Under the pieces are notes generated by a model. That model saw nothing but the letters and a program-made list of their open reading frames with translations. It ran no database searches and was not told the DNA's origin. Both the position numbers and the translations under genes were made by a program. From Phallusia mammillata (lineage: Eukaryota; Chordata; Ascidiacea; Phlebobranchia; Ascidiidae), in contig QLIY01000641.1 of NCBI GenBank assembly GCA_003260075.1, positions 1 to 64,000 on the forward strand: a stretch of DNA of 64,000 bases. The letters run 5' to 3'. The stretch's first letter is position 1; each line of letters begins with the position of its first letter. Positions 49,901 to 61,341 of the stretch are shown piece after piece.

Positions 49901-50292
49901 TACTTTTGCCGGCAACGGTAACTTGATTCGACTTAGGCAGGCAACGGTACCTGATTCGACTTTAGGCGGGCTCACCACTGAGCCTGTGTACCTCTGTTGG
50001 TGGAACGCCAGCCCCGAATAGGCTTCTGTCGTGGGTTCGAAGACTGTTTTTTTTTCTAGCCTGTGCCTTGCTATATGGGAATGCTTGGGAGACCGTCTTG
50101 ATTCGTTATGACGCCTTCAATGGGCCTGGCGTACTACGATTTACTCTATGACTTGTTTTATTAACAGCAAAAAATAACCAGATGTTTTTGCACAGATGCA
50201 ATACAACATTCCTATTATATACAACACTGCGAAACGGTGAACTTTGGAACAGAGACACACTTACACAGCCAAACACTTCCCAGGACAAATAG
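43943..50292 (+). CDS. NLR-like protein with LRR, ZU5 and UPA domains
   Basis: Exons: 43943-44126 (ATG), 44515-45290 (its first part also at 44277-44430), 45722-45877, 45943-46104, 46401-46514, 47077-47220, 48156-48272, 48492-48589, 48650-48835, 49376-49617, and tentatively 50168-50292 (TAG); all phases agree. It is about 767 residues. Exon 2 resembles the helical and winged-helix part that follows NACHT in NLR proteins (FSHRMWEMFFYAFYLLY, then VLFLHGLC), but no NACHT P-loop is present. Next come leucine-rich repeats (LEVLDLSGN, LQILDLSGNN). A ZU5 domain follows (GSNGGFVEVGGCQISIPENAV; FCEPKDLQFHAKIEVTLP). Then comes a UPA domain (VVISIFVFDNLP). H581-F582-C583 lies at the ZU5/UPA boundary, encoded at the end of the 48492-48589 exon. 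A cytosolic scaffold or innate sensor is inferred. If the 49618 donor is not used, the protein ends at 49664. Confidence 0.75.
44198..44670 (+). repeat. Intron-exon duplicate across a G run (44431-44440)
   Basis: 44198-44430 and 44442-44670 are copies holding the acceptor and first 154-156 bases of exon 2 of the NLR-like gene. Proteins differ at several positions (for example FETRDIKN versus FETQGNQN), more than in most other pairs here. Diverged alleles or a real exon duplication are both possible. Confidence 0.83.
47391..47579 (+). repeat. Intron duplicate across a G run (47482-47491)
   Basis: 47391-47481 and 47492-47579 are copies with a few changes, inside the intron between the two ZU5 exons. 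Confidence 0.87.
47864..48036 (+). repeat. Intron duplicate across a G run (47940-47953)
   Basis: 47864-47939 and 47954-48036 are copies in the same ZU5 intron. This is the last such junction; none is seen from here to the window end. Confidence 0.87.
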
Positions 50293-50734
50293 AATCAGCA
50301 GAGATGCCCACTTCAGACGGTCAACTCCGATGTAAACCGTAGCATGTATTGCAGGCTTTGTTTACGATTACAATCTACAAGCAATGGAGTATATGAAGAG
50401 GAAACTAAATCTAGGCAGTTAGAATTTATATAATTAGAGAAATTAGGTTCTTCATCTACTTAAATGACCATCATAAGCGAGTTGTTAATTTTTTCTACTT
50501 TCAATTTGAATCCAAAGCTTTTATCTGGTGTCTATGCACGAGGCACAAACCGTCATCGTATCTAAGAGGAAGGGGTGTTAAAATCAACAAGCTGTCAAGG
50601 GGAAAATACCGAAAATGTCTGAGAAACACTGTATTGTGGTTAACATTGAACCAAACTACAGCTCGTTTTATAAGGGGAGCTGTTATTGACACTGTTACAT
50701 TTTTTATTAAAACTTTTGCTACTTGCATTGTGGT
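50293..50734. other. Short gap between convergent genes
   Basis: It separates the tentative end of the NLR-like gene (+) from the stop of the receptor kinase gene (-). It holds the kinase poly(A) signal. Nothing else is recognised. Confidence 0.5.
50703..50708 (-). terminator. AATAAA poly(A) signal of the receptor kinase gene
   Basis: The hexamer reads on the minus strand (tttatt on plus), 27 bases past the stop codon at 50735-50737. Confidence 0.55.
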
Positions 50735-53700
50735 CTAAACGTTCTCAGCAATTTCCTCGTATTCAATGAGGTTTTTCTTTTCACACATATTCCCACTTGT
50801 CATTGCATCTCCAGTCAAACGCACTAGTTCCGTAAATGTGGGTCTGGAATACGGCCTCCATCTCCAACACTTCGACATGATTGAATACCTAAAAAGGACG
50901 TCCAAGAATGTTGTCTATTGCAAAAGTTATTACCAGTACAGAATACCGAGTTCTTTTTGCCAATTTGAACGAAGGTCAAACATTGCGTTAAATGTCACAT
51001 TATTAGTAAACCTACATAGTATCACTGCATGTGCTTGGTTGTTTCAACCTGTAACCAGACTGAAGCTTTTCTAGTAATTGGTCGGGAGAAATCCCTGAGT
51101 GTGGTGTGCAACCGAGCGTGACCATCTCGTACATGAGGTTTCCAAACGACCACCTGTAATGCAAAAATTGTATGCTAAAAAAAACTTTGTACAAACCAGG
51201 CTTAGCTGGTTGTTTTTCAGCTTCCGGCAAAATGTCAATCCAGAAAATATAAAGTCACGATTTTTAATAGACTAATAGAGCGTATTAAACTGAAATTAAA
51301 GTGTGTGACCATAATTAGATATGTCAAATCTTTCCTAATTTAATCCACATAAATTTGCATACTGGTGAAGTATATTACATTTACTGCGCATTATATTCGT
51401 CATGTCGGGTACTCCCAACACGCATTACTAATTGTAAGTTTGGTTCTTCAAACGCGGGATTGAATTAGAATCAAATTCAAATTAGAATATCAATACTATA
51501 ATACTAATAACAAGAACACTTTAAATGCATTGTCATCGTAGACAATTCCAAAACCAATGTCAATGTCAATTTGAGTTTATAGTACAAATACTTACACATC
51601 ACTTTTACTGGTGATCGGAACTTTGCCAGTCATCATACGTTCCGGGCTTATCCAGTTAAATGGGACACAGCGTTCTTGTTGACCCCTAATAATTCCATAC
51701 CTACAAAAATGAAAAACAGGTTCGCATTTATCAATCAAATCAAATCTTTTAAATCACATTGCTTAAAAAGTTTCGGATTGCGTTCAAACTATAACTGGAG
51801 TAAGAGAACAGCTCATTCAGGGCGTTCGTAAATTGTCAAAAAATAAGTTCTAGAGGGGATATTCAATAGAAAAACATAAAATATTGGATGGAAGTGTTGG
51901 TATATACTATATAGTTTGCTATAAATCAAAATATGATAAAATATTGAATTAAAGTGGAAAATGGTCCTTACTGTACCTGTAAACGTCGTTGGCCAGTCCA
52001 AAGTCGGAAATTTTGCACAGTAACTGTTCGCCCACGAGAATATTTCTTGCCGCTAAATCACCGTGTATGACTCTCGATTTGGTTAAGAATTCCATACCAC
52101 AAGCCACTTGTTGTGCCATGTAATACAGTGATTGCTCTGTGAGGTGGTAAACTGGGTCCTCCAGACATTTCTCCGGCTAGAAAGCAATGTTATTAATTTA
52201 AATGACTATAAACTGATTAGAAACGTTTTTTTCATGTACGGTGTTATTATTCAAACGTTTATTGGCTAGTTTTAGATTACATTCTAGTGTTAAATTGGAT
52301 GAATAAAAACACTAGGATAAAAAAAATGTTTGTACAACACTGTGGTCATTTACAGGAACCAATTGTAAGTTGCAAATTTAATGATCAAGTAATAGCAATG
52401 TAACTTATAAATTTGACTTTTTTCAAGTTCAAGATAATCTTTTTTTTTTTTCGGAAATCTTACTTTTTTTACTTTTTAGAAAATTTTTAACAATGACAAT
52501 TTTAATAAAACGACAATTCAAACTAAAATCAACTTAGCTTGATTCAAGTATGACAGAAATCTAAGTATACTTTTTGTTTTATGAGTTTTGTCACTATTTC
52601 TAGTATCTGCAATCTTTACTACCTCTCGAGCGCTCCATAAAAAGTGCAGTAGATCCCCGTAATTGAGAAACTCTGTGGCCAGTAAGATCGGTTTTTGTGT
52701 TGTGCAGCATCCAACCACACTTAAAATATTGGGATGATCTCCGATATTCAGCATTAATCCAATCTCCGATAAAAAGTCCATGACATGTCGAGAAGAGTTG
52801 TCTGAAAAATTGTGTTAAAAAAAACTTGACAGAAAAAAATATTCTTGACAGAAATGTAGGTTACTGACCCAAAAGGACTTAAAAAGAAACACGTTTCTGA
52901 AACTTTTTGCGTAAGTGCTGAGGTCATTGTCTACGATGTTTAAGGTGTTTTTGCAGAGTAACCCAAAAAATAGCATTGTAAAAATGATTGAATGAAGGTG
53001 AAATGTTGAAAAAAGGTAATTGATTTTCTTGTTAAAACGTTTTTGCTTTAGTAGAACATTTTTTTGTAATATTCAGTAACCAACTCTAACATGCAAAGGT
53101 AAGGTATTAAAATACGTTTGTTGCAGGGCCAAGCAAATAGTTAAATATTTCTAAATTGACTGTGATATGATAAAATGTGACATGAAAATTTTCACATCGA
53201 CTTAGTTTCTTTGATAAATCACTTTAGCTGCTTAATGAAACAGTTCTAAATATTCCCTGTGAACAAGTTTGGAATCATGATTTGCATGTTATTATATTTC
53301 AGTGGACTACATAAAAATAACCAATATTTGGTATGTTCGTGTTGTGACGTCTTCAACATACGTCACTCTTCGACTAACTTTAAATTAACAATCTAATTCG
53401 TGAAATGAGGAGAGGTTTTTCAACCATTCATAAAACTTGCAGACTCAATTACTGTCAGTCTTTATACAAGCTACTGCTGCCAGGCATAATATCAACCTTA
53501 TAGAGTCTTCTGGCCAAATGTATTTTTATTTTGACGTTTCGACGTCTTATACAGGTCGCCTACTTTAGGATAAATAACACTGAATGCGAGTAGTACAGTG
53601 CACGATAGGACTGTCAGTCGTTGTTGGGTAAAAACAAAAGCAAGTAGCAGCACCAACCTTGTAAAGTCTTCACGGCTATAACTTCTTTTGTCTCTTCTCC

Positions 53701-56700
53701 AACATCAGTCGGTGCGTCGTAATAAGCTTTATACACGACCCCGTAATTCCCACGCCCAATGACGTCACATAGCACGATGTCGTTCCTGTCCAACTCAGGT
53801 GCATCCCCGAACATGGGAACGTAAACTTCCTGGTAAAAAATGTCAACAAAGATTTTTTATTTCATTGTTAACAAACTTCGAAATTCTACGATATTTTACA
53901 CATTTGCCTGCCAGCAAAATCCTATTTATATTTTCCATTGGTTTGATACTTGTCAGTTATTTCACAATACTCTTATTTTGCAGTTGCACACAAATAATTC
54001 TCAAACATCTATAGAAACGCTTCATTACTTGTGAATTGTATGGTCCGTATCCACATTATAATAAAGCAACGTCGCAGAAATGCACTTTTTTTGCACAGAA
54101 TGCAATGTCACAGAAATGCACCCTTATGCTTATCGTTTTTACCTGTGTAGCGTAAGAGTCAAATAAGCTTGATTCGCTTTTTAGAGATTGATTGGCTACA
54201 AACTCTGACCACTTGAGGTCGCTGGCAAGTCTTCGTCTGACCCACATTCTTCTTAGGAATATAATAAGGAGCAAAACCACCACCGCAGATGAAATCAGTC
54301 CGATTGCAATGATTATTCCCATACGACTTTGACAACCAGATCCATTTTTGTATCTTGAAGGAAAAATAATATATTTTTGCCCTTCATTTCTTGAGTACAA
54401 AAAGTCATAACGAAATATTTTACATTAGTTTTTTATACGAAAACTAGTGTATATTATATATTATCTTTTTGCGTTTGATTTTTGTTAAGTTCCCAATTAA
54501 ACTTGAGTACCCAAAATCCCGGACATAACTTTTGCTTCTGGTATGTTTGTTTGTGCTTTGATTTTTGTTACACTAGTTTAATCTTTGATTGGACAGCAAT
54601 GTAGATGTGGATATTAAATTTATGGACAAATATGATTTTATTTGGGGCAGCCATAATAACAAATTAGTACTTGAAAAAAAAAACTATTTTGGTGCAAAAA
54701 CTGCTTCACTTTCGTAGGTATTGCAGCAGTAAAGATGGGTTTTCAAAGCTAAAAGATATTGAAAATTTTGTTTATTGTGGAATGCAAATCGACATAGATT
54801 CTATTTAAATAAGGAACTGATGATGTCATTTGGGCGAATTATATATTCCTCTGCATATGAAACTGACTAATTCTATTTAAAAAAATGATTTTATCGTCTA
54901 TTGGTTTTGCTATTTTATATCAAACCAACATACTAACCCACATAATTTAAAAACTTAGTCAAATTGAAAACCAATATAACTAGTCTTTTTTCCGTTTCTT
55001 TTTCAAAACCTCCCCTATAACTTTGGCATATTTTGTACATTATAAATTGCCTACCCGTCTCCATAGTGAGTAAAAGGACATGCACAAGTTGCTCCTGGAT
55101 CTGGGGCAGTTTTATCTGCGCATTGAGCGTGAGGAGAGCACGGACTGAGGTGGGAAGCACAGAAATCCTCATCAACGCATCCAGTACCCAATGGTCCTAT
55201 GTTGTAACGATAACTTAGTATAAACTGCAAACTTTGTTTCCATGTTAAGCAATTTATGTATTTTTACACCATGGCATATCTTAATCGATTTTACATGTCT
55301 TTTATGCATCATCAACTATGCATCAAACTAAAATGTAAGATATGGTTGTGACTGGTCTGATTTGGACTGTTATTTTTGCTCTGGTAGAATAAAACATTGT
55401 GTTTTACATAAGGTGCTTTCAGAAAAGTGTAACAATTTTTCTGCCTACTACTACTTTAGGACAGACTAGTAAGTAAATGTACATATTTGACTCTTGTATG
55501 TGCAACATCATACGATTACAAGGTACAAACAAAATTGTTTTGGCTGAAGTACCCGGTATCAGTGAGTAAACTTACGATCTTTGTGAAGTCCGTTGCCTTG
55601 GAAACCAGCGTCGCAAGTGCATGTTGCGTTCCACACAAAACTATCGTTTGAGTGACAAGTCGCACGTTCCTCGCAGTAATTAAATTTCGGGTCGCATATG
55701 TTGACATCTGCAAATACAAACATAATTTAAAAATATGTTATTTTTGACGACACGTAGAAAACTTTTTTTTCCCGTTTTAGGATTTAGCTACAAGGCACAT
55801 GCTGCGCCATTTCTTTTGTAGTTTAAGTTTAATTTGCACAAGTTGAGGGCTACAGGGTTGCAAGAAAAACGATCATTTGGTTCGGCATTGGGTTTGAGGG
55901 CCAAAAAGCACACTGCTTTCCAGTGAACAACACACTGTTTCTCAGACAACGTTACTGAAAGTCCAGTCAGGACAAAATTTTGGAAGGTGCCAAAAAAGAG
56001 GAGATATGACTCTTTACAATTTGGTTTTAAACATCGATTTTCGTTCAAAGCCCATTGGTCCAGCTGGCTACCTGGTGTGCATATAAAGTCATATATTTAC
56101 TTCCGAATGCCGATAAAGAAGAAATTTCTCTCTAAAAACAAAAAAAACTTGGAGTTCGACGTTGTGTAAGTTTGAGCCAAACTAAATAAACAATAGTATA
56201 GTGTCAGAATGTCTTACCTGGGGTACGGAAGGTAAAATATTTGTGACAAGTGTTAGCAACGCACGATGTGCTTCCTCTCGTATACTTTGACGTCACTTTC
56301 ACGGTGTAGTCAGTGGAGGGCAGCAAAGAGTCCATCTCAGCGCTGTAGCTTCCATCGAGCGAATTGCACGGGTCCAGGTTTCTCCCTGGCACTTCTGCTT
56401 GTGATATCTGCACGAACGAAATGCGTTTTGTTGTCAGTCATTCTTGTGCCGGAGCCACATTTTTTTTCTCAGACCTTGTCTATTTTGACTGCGTAACGAC
56501 GGCTGGAAAAGGCCCTGACGTCAAATCCGAGCAGGTTACGCTGCGTGATGGGCGGAATCCACTTGACCTCGACGGTGATAGAATCGCGGTCAATGTCAAT
56601 TGAAGGTTTTCCAAATGTTGCGTTACGGACGTAAGCGTCAACAACATTGGCTTCTGTAATGGATTATAGACAATGATTCAAATTTTTTATAAGCCGGTTC

Positions 56701-59700
56701 TGTTACACAAAGTCCTATGACAGTAACCAGTAATGCTAACCGGTTCGCTGATCTCATACAATTTCGTGGGACTGTTCTGTAGACCTGACGCGAACCGGCT
56801 GAATCCCACCACTGGTTATATAGTTTACATAAAGTTGATATTCCCACACACTTTTTGTTTTAAGTTTTTGTAATATTATGTTCACGTTCCAAAAAGATTT
56901 TGCAATTTTTGGGTAGTAAATTACATAGATTTTAACCCAATAATTGGTTACAAATCTAGATTGAAAATACCAAAAACGGATTTATGCTAAAAGTTTTAAT
57001 TTGTTTGGAACCATGATATTAAATGAAATTGATCAGACGCTGTAACTCAGTGACTCTCAAACGCGGCTCTCAGGGCCGCATGCGGCTTCCAACTACTTAT
57101 TTTGCGGCTCCCACCAAACCTCAGAAAACCAGCAAAGATTGCAAAGATAGTTTTCAAGGTAACAATCTTTAGTTATTTTCTCAAGGTTTCGTTTTTTGCT
57201 GGTTCCTACACACACAAAACTGCCATTTGGGCCTTACAAAAAAGTTTGAGAAGCCCTGCATAACTCATTTTACTATCACTTCTTATTTGTGTTCAATCAC
57301 AAGATCTCATAAAAGATAAATATTATGCCTGTGTATCTTATTTTCACTTACTGCAACACAGTTTGGCAGCTTTTCTTGCATTTATTCCCCGATCTATCAA
57401 AACATCGATACAGTTTGGTGCTTTCCTAGTTGCCAGAGCTTTTCTTCTTCTCGTGCTGACAACTTCTCTGCAAATCATAACAGTGTTTCCCAAAACTTTT
57501 CTTTTCAAAGTTAGTGCTTCCAAAGTTATTTTCACTTCAATTTGAAACATAGAGTGCCTACTTGATGTATGGATAGATTGTAAAGAAGTAAGATTGATCA
57601 AACTCTGTTATGAACTCCAGTGTGCGTACGTGCTGCAAACGTTAACAAGTTTATTGTTAAAATCAACATACAAATACCTTAAAAACTAAAAGACTGAAAA
57701 ATTTAACATTATTCATGACCTTTAAAGGGTTTTATAGTGTTATTTTGTTTCTAATCAGGATTTTGCAAGAAGTCTTGCCTTGCAAAATCAAACAACGCTG
57801 ATTTTTATACGGAAAAATTGTCTTGAAACTTATAACGAAATGACGTAATTGTGTCATCCAAAGCCATATTAATTATTTCCTCTTTTTTAATGCATTTGAT
57901 GTTTAGTGTCTCCTTTTTTGGGAATTCTAATTACAAAATATGTACCTTGTCTTTGCATAAGAAAAACATCACCTACCGCTTGCACTGAAATCATTCCGTT
58001 ATTCAACGCCCAACCTTCCAGGCCAATGCAGAGTTTTGTTTCTAACTTGCTGCAATTCTTTCCACACGCGCAATAGCGCCCGTTGGCGGTGTGACAACCG
58101 GTAGTGACGTCACAAGGCTCAAAGTTGGACCTGACCCAGAACTGGTTTGCTCTGGAAGTTGAAAATTAAGTTCAAGCTGTTTCCAGAATGCTTTGTTTAG
58201 TGGAGACTTCGGCAACCAGGCGACGCGAGCCTATTTACTTGGTATTTCCATGTGGTAATGACTTCGCGTGCCAACATTTTTGTGAGTAATAGTGTTTTGT
58301 ACCAACTGATCTTAAAAGTAAGCAAAGAGCATTGTTTTGTGTTTGTAGACTGTAATTTGAAAGTATTCCACAGTAAAAAAATAACAAGCAATCTTACAGT
58401 TTAAATTCGTACTTTAATCAACACATGCAAATCGTTTGAAGTGCCATGAAAAATAACCTTATGCCGACCGCTAGTTTTGTGTATGTGTTTTGCAACAGTG
58501 CATAAGACGATAAATGTCTTGCTTGGTTTTAATAAGACGATAAATGTCTTTGCTTGGTTTATTGATTAGACAGTTTTGACATATTTACTAAAGAAGATTA
58601 CGTGTTGTCGACGAAAAATGTTTTTCTTGACGTTTTATGTAAATATGGCCTTGCTAAGATTAGAACTCCTGTTTGCTTTGCGTGTAAATTAGCTTGCAAA
58701 AAATAAAAAATAAAAAGTCAATAAAAAATACACTAACAACTCTTTGTGAGCATAACGCATTCAGGCGCTGTCTACCACTGAGGTTAAATAAAACAAACAG
58801 ATCAATAACTTTTTGGGGAATTTACCTCAAATTACAGACATTCGTTGGCAGAATTGATTTTGAATCTGCACCGTCGGTTCTTTTTCTAAAATGAATCAGG
58901 AAGCCATCTGTTTCGAACCCTAAAATATTAAAAGTTTATTTAATTTTTTTTAAACACGTCAATTTTTATTTTATGTAAAAAATTATAATGGCGAACAGGC
59001 TACATTTATGAGAACTCGATTAATTTCCTTTCACCCAACAACTTGGTGACCAAATTTGCAGTGCCTAAAAGTTAAGTTTATAAAAACCATTAGGTCATTC
59101 GTCCTTAAGATTTTGAGCAATATATATGAATCAGTTTACATAAAGTTCATTGTAGTCTTCATGCATCAAGCAACGAGCTGGGAGATTCTAAGTTTAAAGT
59201 ATTGAAAAAAGAAGTATTGCCTAAAAAGTTAAAAGGCAGATCATTAAGCATCATCGTCGATGTGTTGTATAAAAACAATTTGTAATGAAGGCAAAATTAT
59301 GTAGCAGGCCTGGTGTAGCTATAGAAATAAAATCATGTTTTTCGTACATTTCTTTCCGGGCGCTACCACTTCCCATGATGCTGACATCGTGAGTTGAATC
59401 GAACTTGCGTTTTTCATTGATAAAACTCTTGATGTGTGGGTAAATGTTGTGTTGATTTTTATTTGATCCAATACACCTACCAACATCAAATTTTTTTAAC
59501 AGTAATATGAACCATTATTCCCAGGCTTAAAATGGACCTAGTATACCGATTTTGAAACTGCAACTACTCACTAAATTAAACAACAAGCTTATTAATACAA
59601 ACATAATTTTGTTAATTCTTTTATTAGTGCTGACCAAATACAGACAACGAAAAACATTTCATTTTAAAGAAAGAATGTAATGGTACGTAAAGAAAAAAGA

Positions 59701-59968
59701 GGCCTTTGACACAACTTTAATCAAAACTTGAAATACAAGGATGCATTGGTAATATTTACGTTTATTGCTATACCTTTTCAGAATTTCCAAACTTTTATTG
59801 TAAAACCCATGTTTTTCTGTAAAGTGTCCTTTAATACTTTACTTAAAATCACCAACTTTTTTATGCCAACACTTTAATTCGGATGTACTTACGGTTTCTG
59901 CATTGTCGACCAAACATAGAATTGACAACAGCGCAGCAAGCAAGAACGTAAAACAAAGTCAATTTCAT
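50735..59968 (-). CDS. Receptor tyrosine kinase with FN3 and EGF domains
   Basis: Exons, 5' to 3': 59893-59968 (ATG), 58826-58919, 57977-58151, 57352-57604, 56475-56653, 56218-56407, 55576-55707, 55055-55196, 54143-54353, 53658-53829, 52623-52801, 51977-52176, 51596-51700, 51016-51153 and 50735-50888 (TAG). All phases agree; 799 residues. Signal peptide; a cysteine-containing N-terminal region I do not recognise; one fibronectin type III domain (about 200-322); two EGF-like domains (about 323-414); transmembrane helix (about 425-446); tyrosine kinase from about 500. Kinase landmarks: GRGNYG loop 509-514, Lys538, Glu554, catalytic loop HGDLAARN (Asp641, Asn646), DFG 659-661, WISPE. All catalytic residues are present, so it is probably active, but HRD is HGD. 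HGD also occurs in STYK1/NOK, whose ectodomain is much shorter. The exons at 57352 and 56475 (gtctga donor) are the least certain. Confidence 0.87.
53461..53609 (-). mobile_element. 149-bp short interspersed element with 10-bp target duplication
   Basis: It is flanked by perfect actgtcagtc direct repeats at 53451-53460 and 53610-53619. On the minus strand it starts cctatcgtgcactgtact and contains a gacgtcgaaacgtc dyad. Related sequence forms the palindrome at 24391-25045 and a fragment at about 60868-60935. It sits in a kinase-gene intron, 49 bases past the donor of the glycine-loop exon. Confidence 0.8.
56671..56814. mobile_element. Probable small hAT-like element
   Basis: The ends are caatgattcaaa...gccggtt and aaccggctgaatcccaccactg, an imperfect inverted repeat of the CAGTGGTGGGATTCA kind. 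The flanking 8-mers (attataga, gttatata) match poorly, so the target duplication is not proven. It lies just upstream of an FN3 exon in the kinase gene. Confidence 0.5.
57048..57258. mobile_element. Probable hAT-like element, about 211 bp
   Basis: The ends are cagtgactctcaaacgcggctc and aaagtttgagaagccctg, a hAT-type inverted repeat with mismatches. The flanks ctgtaact and cataactc are similar but not a clean 8-bp duplication. It lies in a kinase-gene intron. Confidence 0.6.
58199..58345. mobile_element. Fragment related to the hAT element at 508-817
   Basis: It shares cggcaacc, aggcgacgcg, catgtg, and cgcgtgccaacatttttgt with the reverse complement of 508-817. Only one end is recognisable. 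It lies in a kinase-gene intron. Confidence 0.65.
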
Positions 59969-61341
59969 AGTTTCAATTCCTTCCGACGACACGCAATGAA
60001 ATCAAAGTCTGAGCAGTACTTTTCTTACTTAGAAGAAATACTGGAAACGTCAACAGAGTGAGATATATATTAGGCCAAGCATTTGCTGCGTTGAATTATT
60101 TTCGAAAAAATGTGCCATGACGAATAACGACCCGCGCTATGACTTCAGTCACGGAAATTAGGCGCGAAATTTTCTTTTGGCTTTGTCTTTTTGTTCTTTT
60201 TTGTGCCGTAGACGTTTAGTCATGCATTGGTTTCCAAATTTCTGCCGACTTCTACTATTTCTGTGCACTCCAGATTTGTTTATATTTTTTGCTTGGCGGG
60301 CCTGAACCGCCAGTTTGAACTTTTAAACCTTGTTATTAAATCTGGAATGAAACAATGTTATTAAACAAGGCAATTTTGTACGATAAACAATTAAAACACA
60401 GATTGGAATTTGATTTTTGTGACCTGTTGTTATAGTCACGAATTTTTTTCCTGTTTTGTTAACTATATTTGTAGTTTCTAAACATAAAAAATCCAAACGA
60501 AATCAATAGATTTTTTGTAAATAAAATAAAACATCACGTTTTATGAAAAATAAATAGGCTACACCAGATTAACTTTGAAAAATAACAGCTAAAAGACGTG
60601 TACAACAGGTATAAGAATAACAAAATTAACTGACAAGGTGCTTTATTTTTATTTGTGTCTTTGATTTGCACAATTCTGAAGTTTCGACTCATGAATGGTG
60701 TGCATAAACTCTACAACAATGCTCGTATAAGTGTCAGAATTATGTTTAACCACCACGTTGCTTGTGGGTTTATTAAATCAACTGTAGGATTGTTAACAAT
60801 TAGCAGACATTTTCGATTGCTTGCCCTGTTCGTGCATTTTGAATCAAAGAAGATAACAAAGCCTTAAGTTTACAGAGCTCCTCTGGCAAATGTATTTGTA
60901 TTCCGACGTTTCGACGTTCTATACAGGTCGTCTTCAGGCCTTTTAACGACTTCCGTTTAAACAAAAATTGGTCTAACAAGCTAACTGTTCGCTGCAAACT
61001 GTTTATTTGCAATACAACAGACAAACCTTTTATTTCGTGAATACAAATGAAAATTTATAAACTATTATTAAAACAAATTGGAAGGCTAATTAAGATCATT
61101 ATTAATGTATTTATGTGTAAATCCAAAAAGACAGAAATCCTTTTAAAGTGTATGTCACCGTCCTGTATTCTCAACCTTGATGTTTTGCTGCTGTTTTCTT
61201 ATTCTGTGCATTTGTGTTTTGTTAAATGCTTTTAATGTTACACGCATAACCAATTTTATTCCTTCCAATTATTTTATTATTTTGTTTCCCGGCACTTATG
61301 TACAAATTTCCATCAAGAAAACAACAAATAAACTATGGTCA
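59969..61341. other. Intergenic between two minus-strand genes
   Basis: It is the promoter side of the kinase gene and the 3' side of the collagen-like gene. It contains a fragment (about 60868-60935) of the cgtcgaaacgtcgg element. No gene is recognised. Confidence 0.5.
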
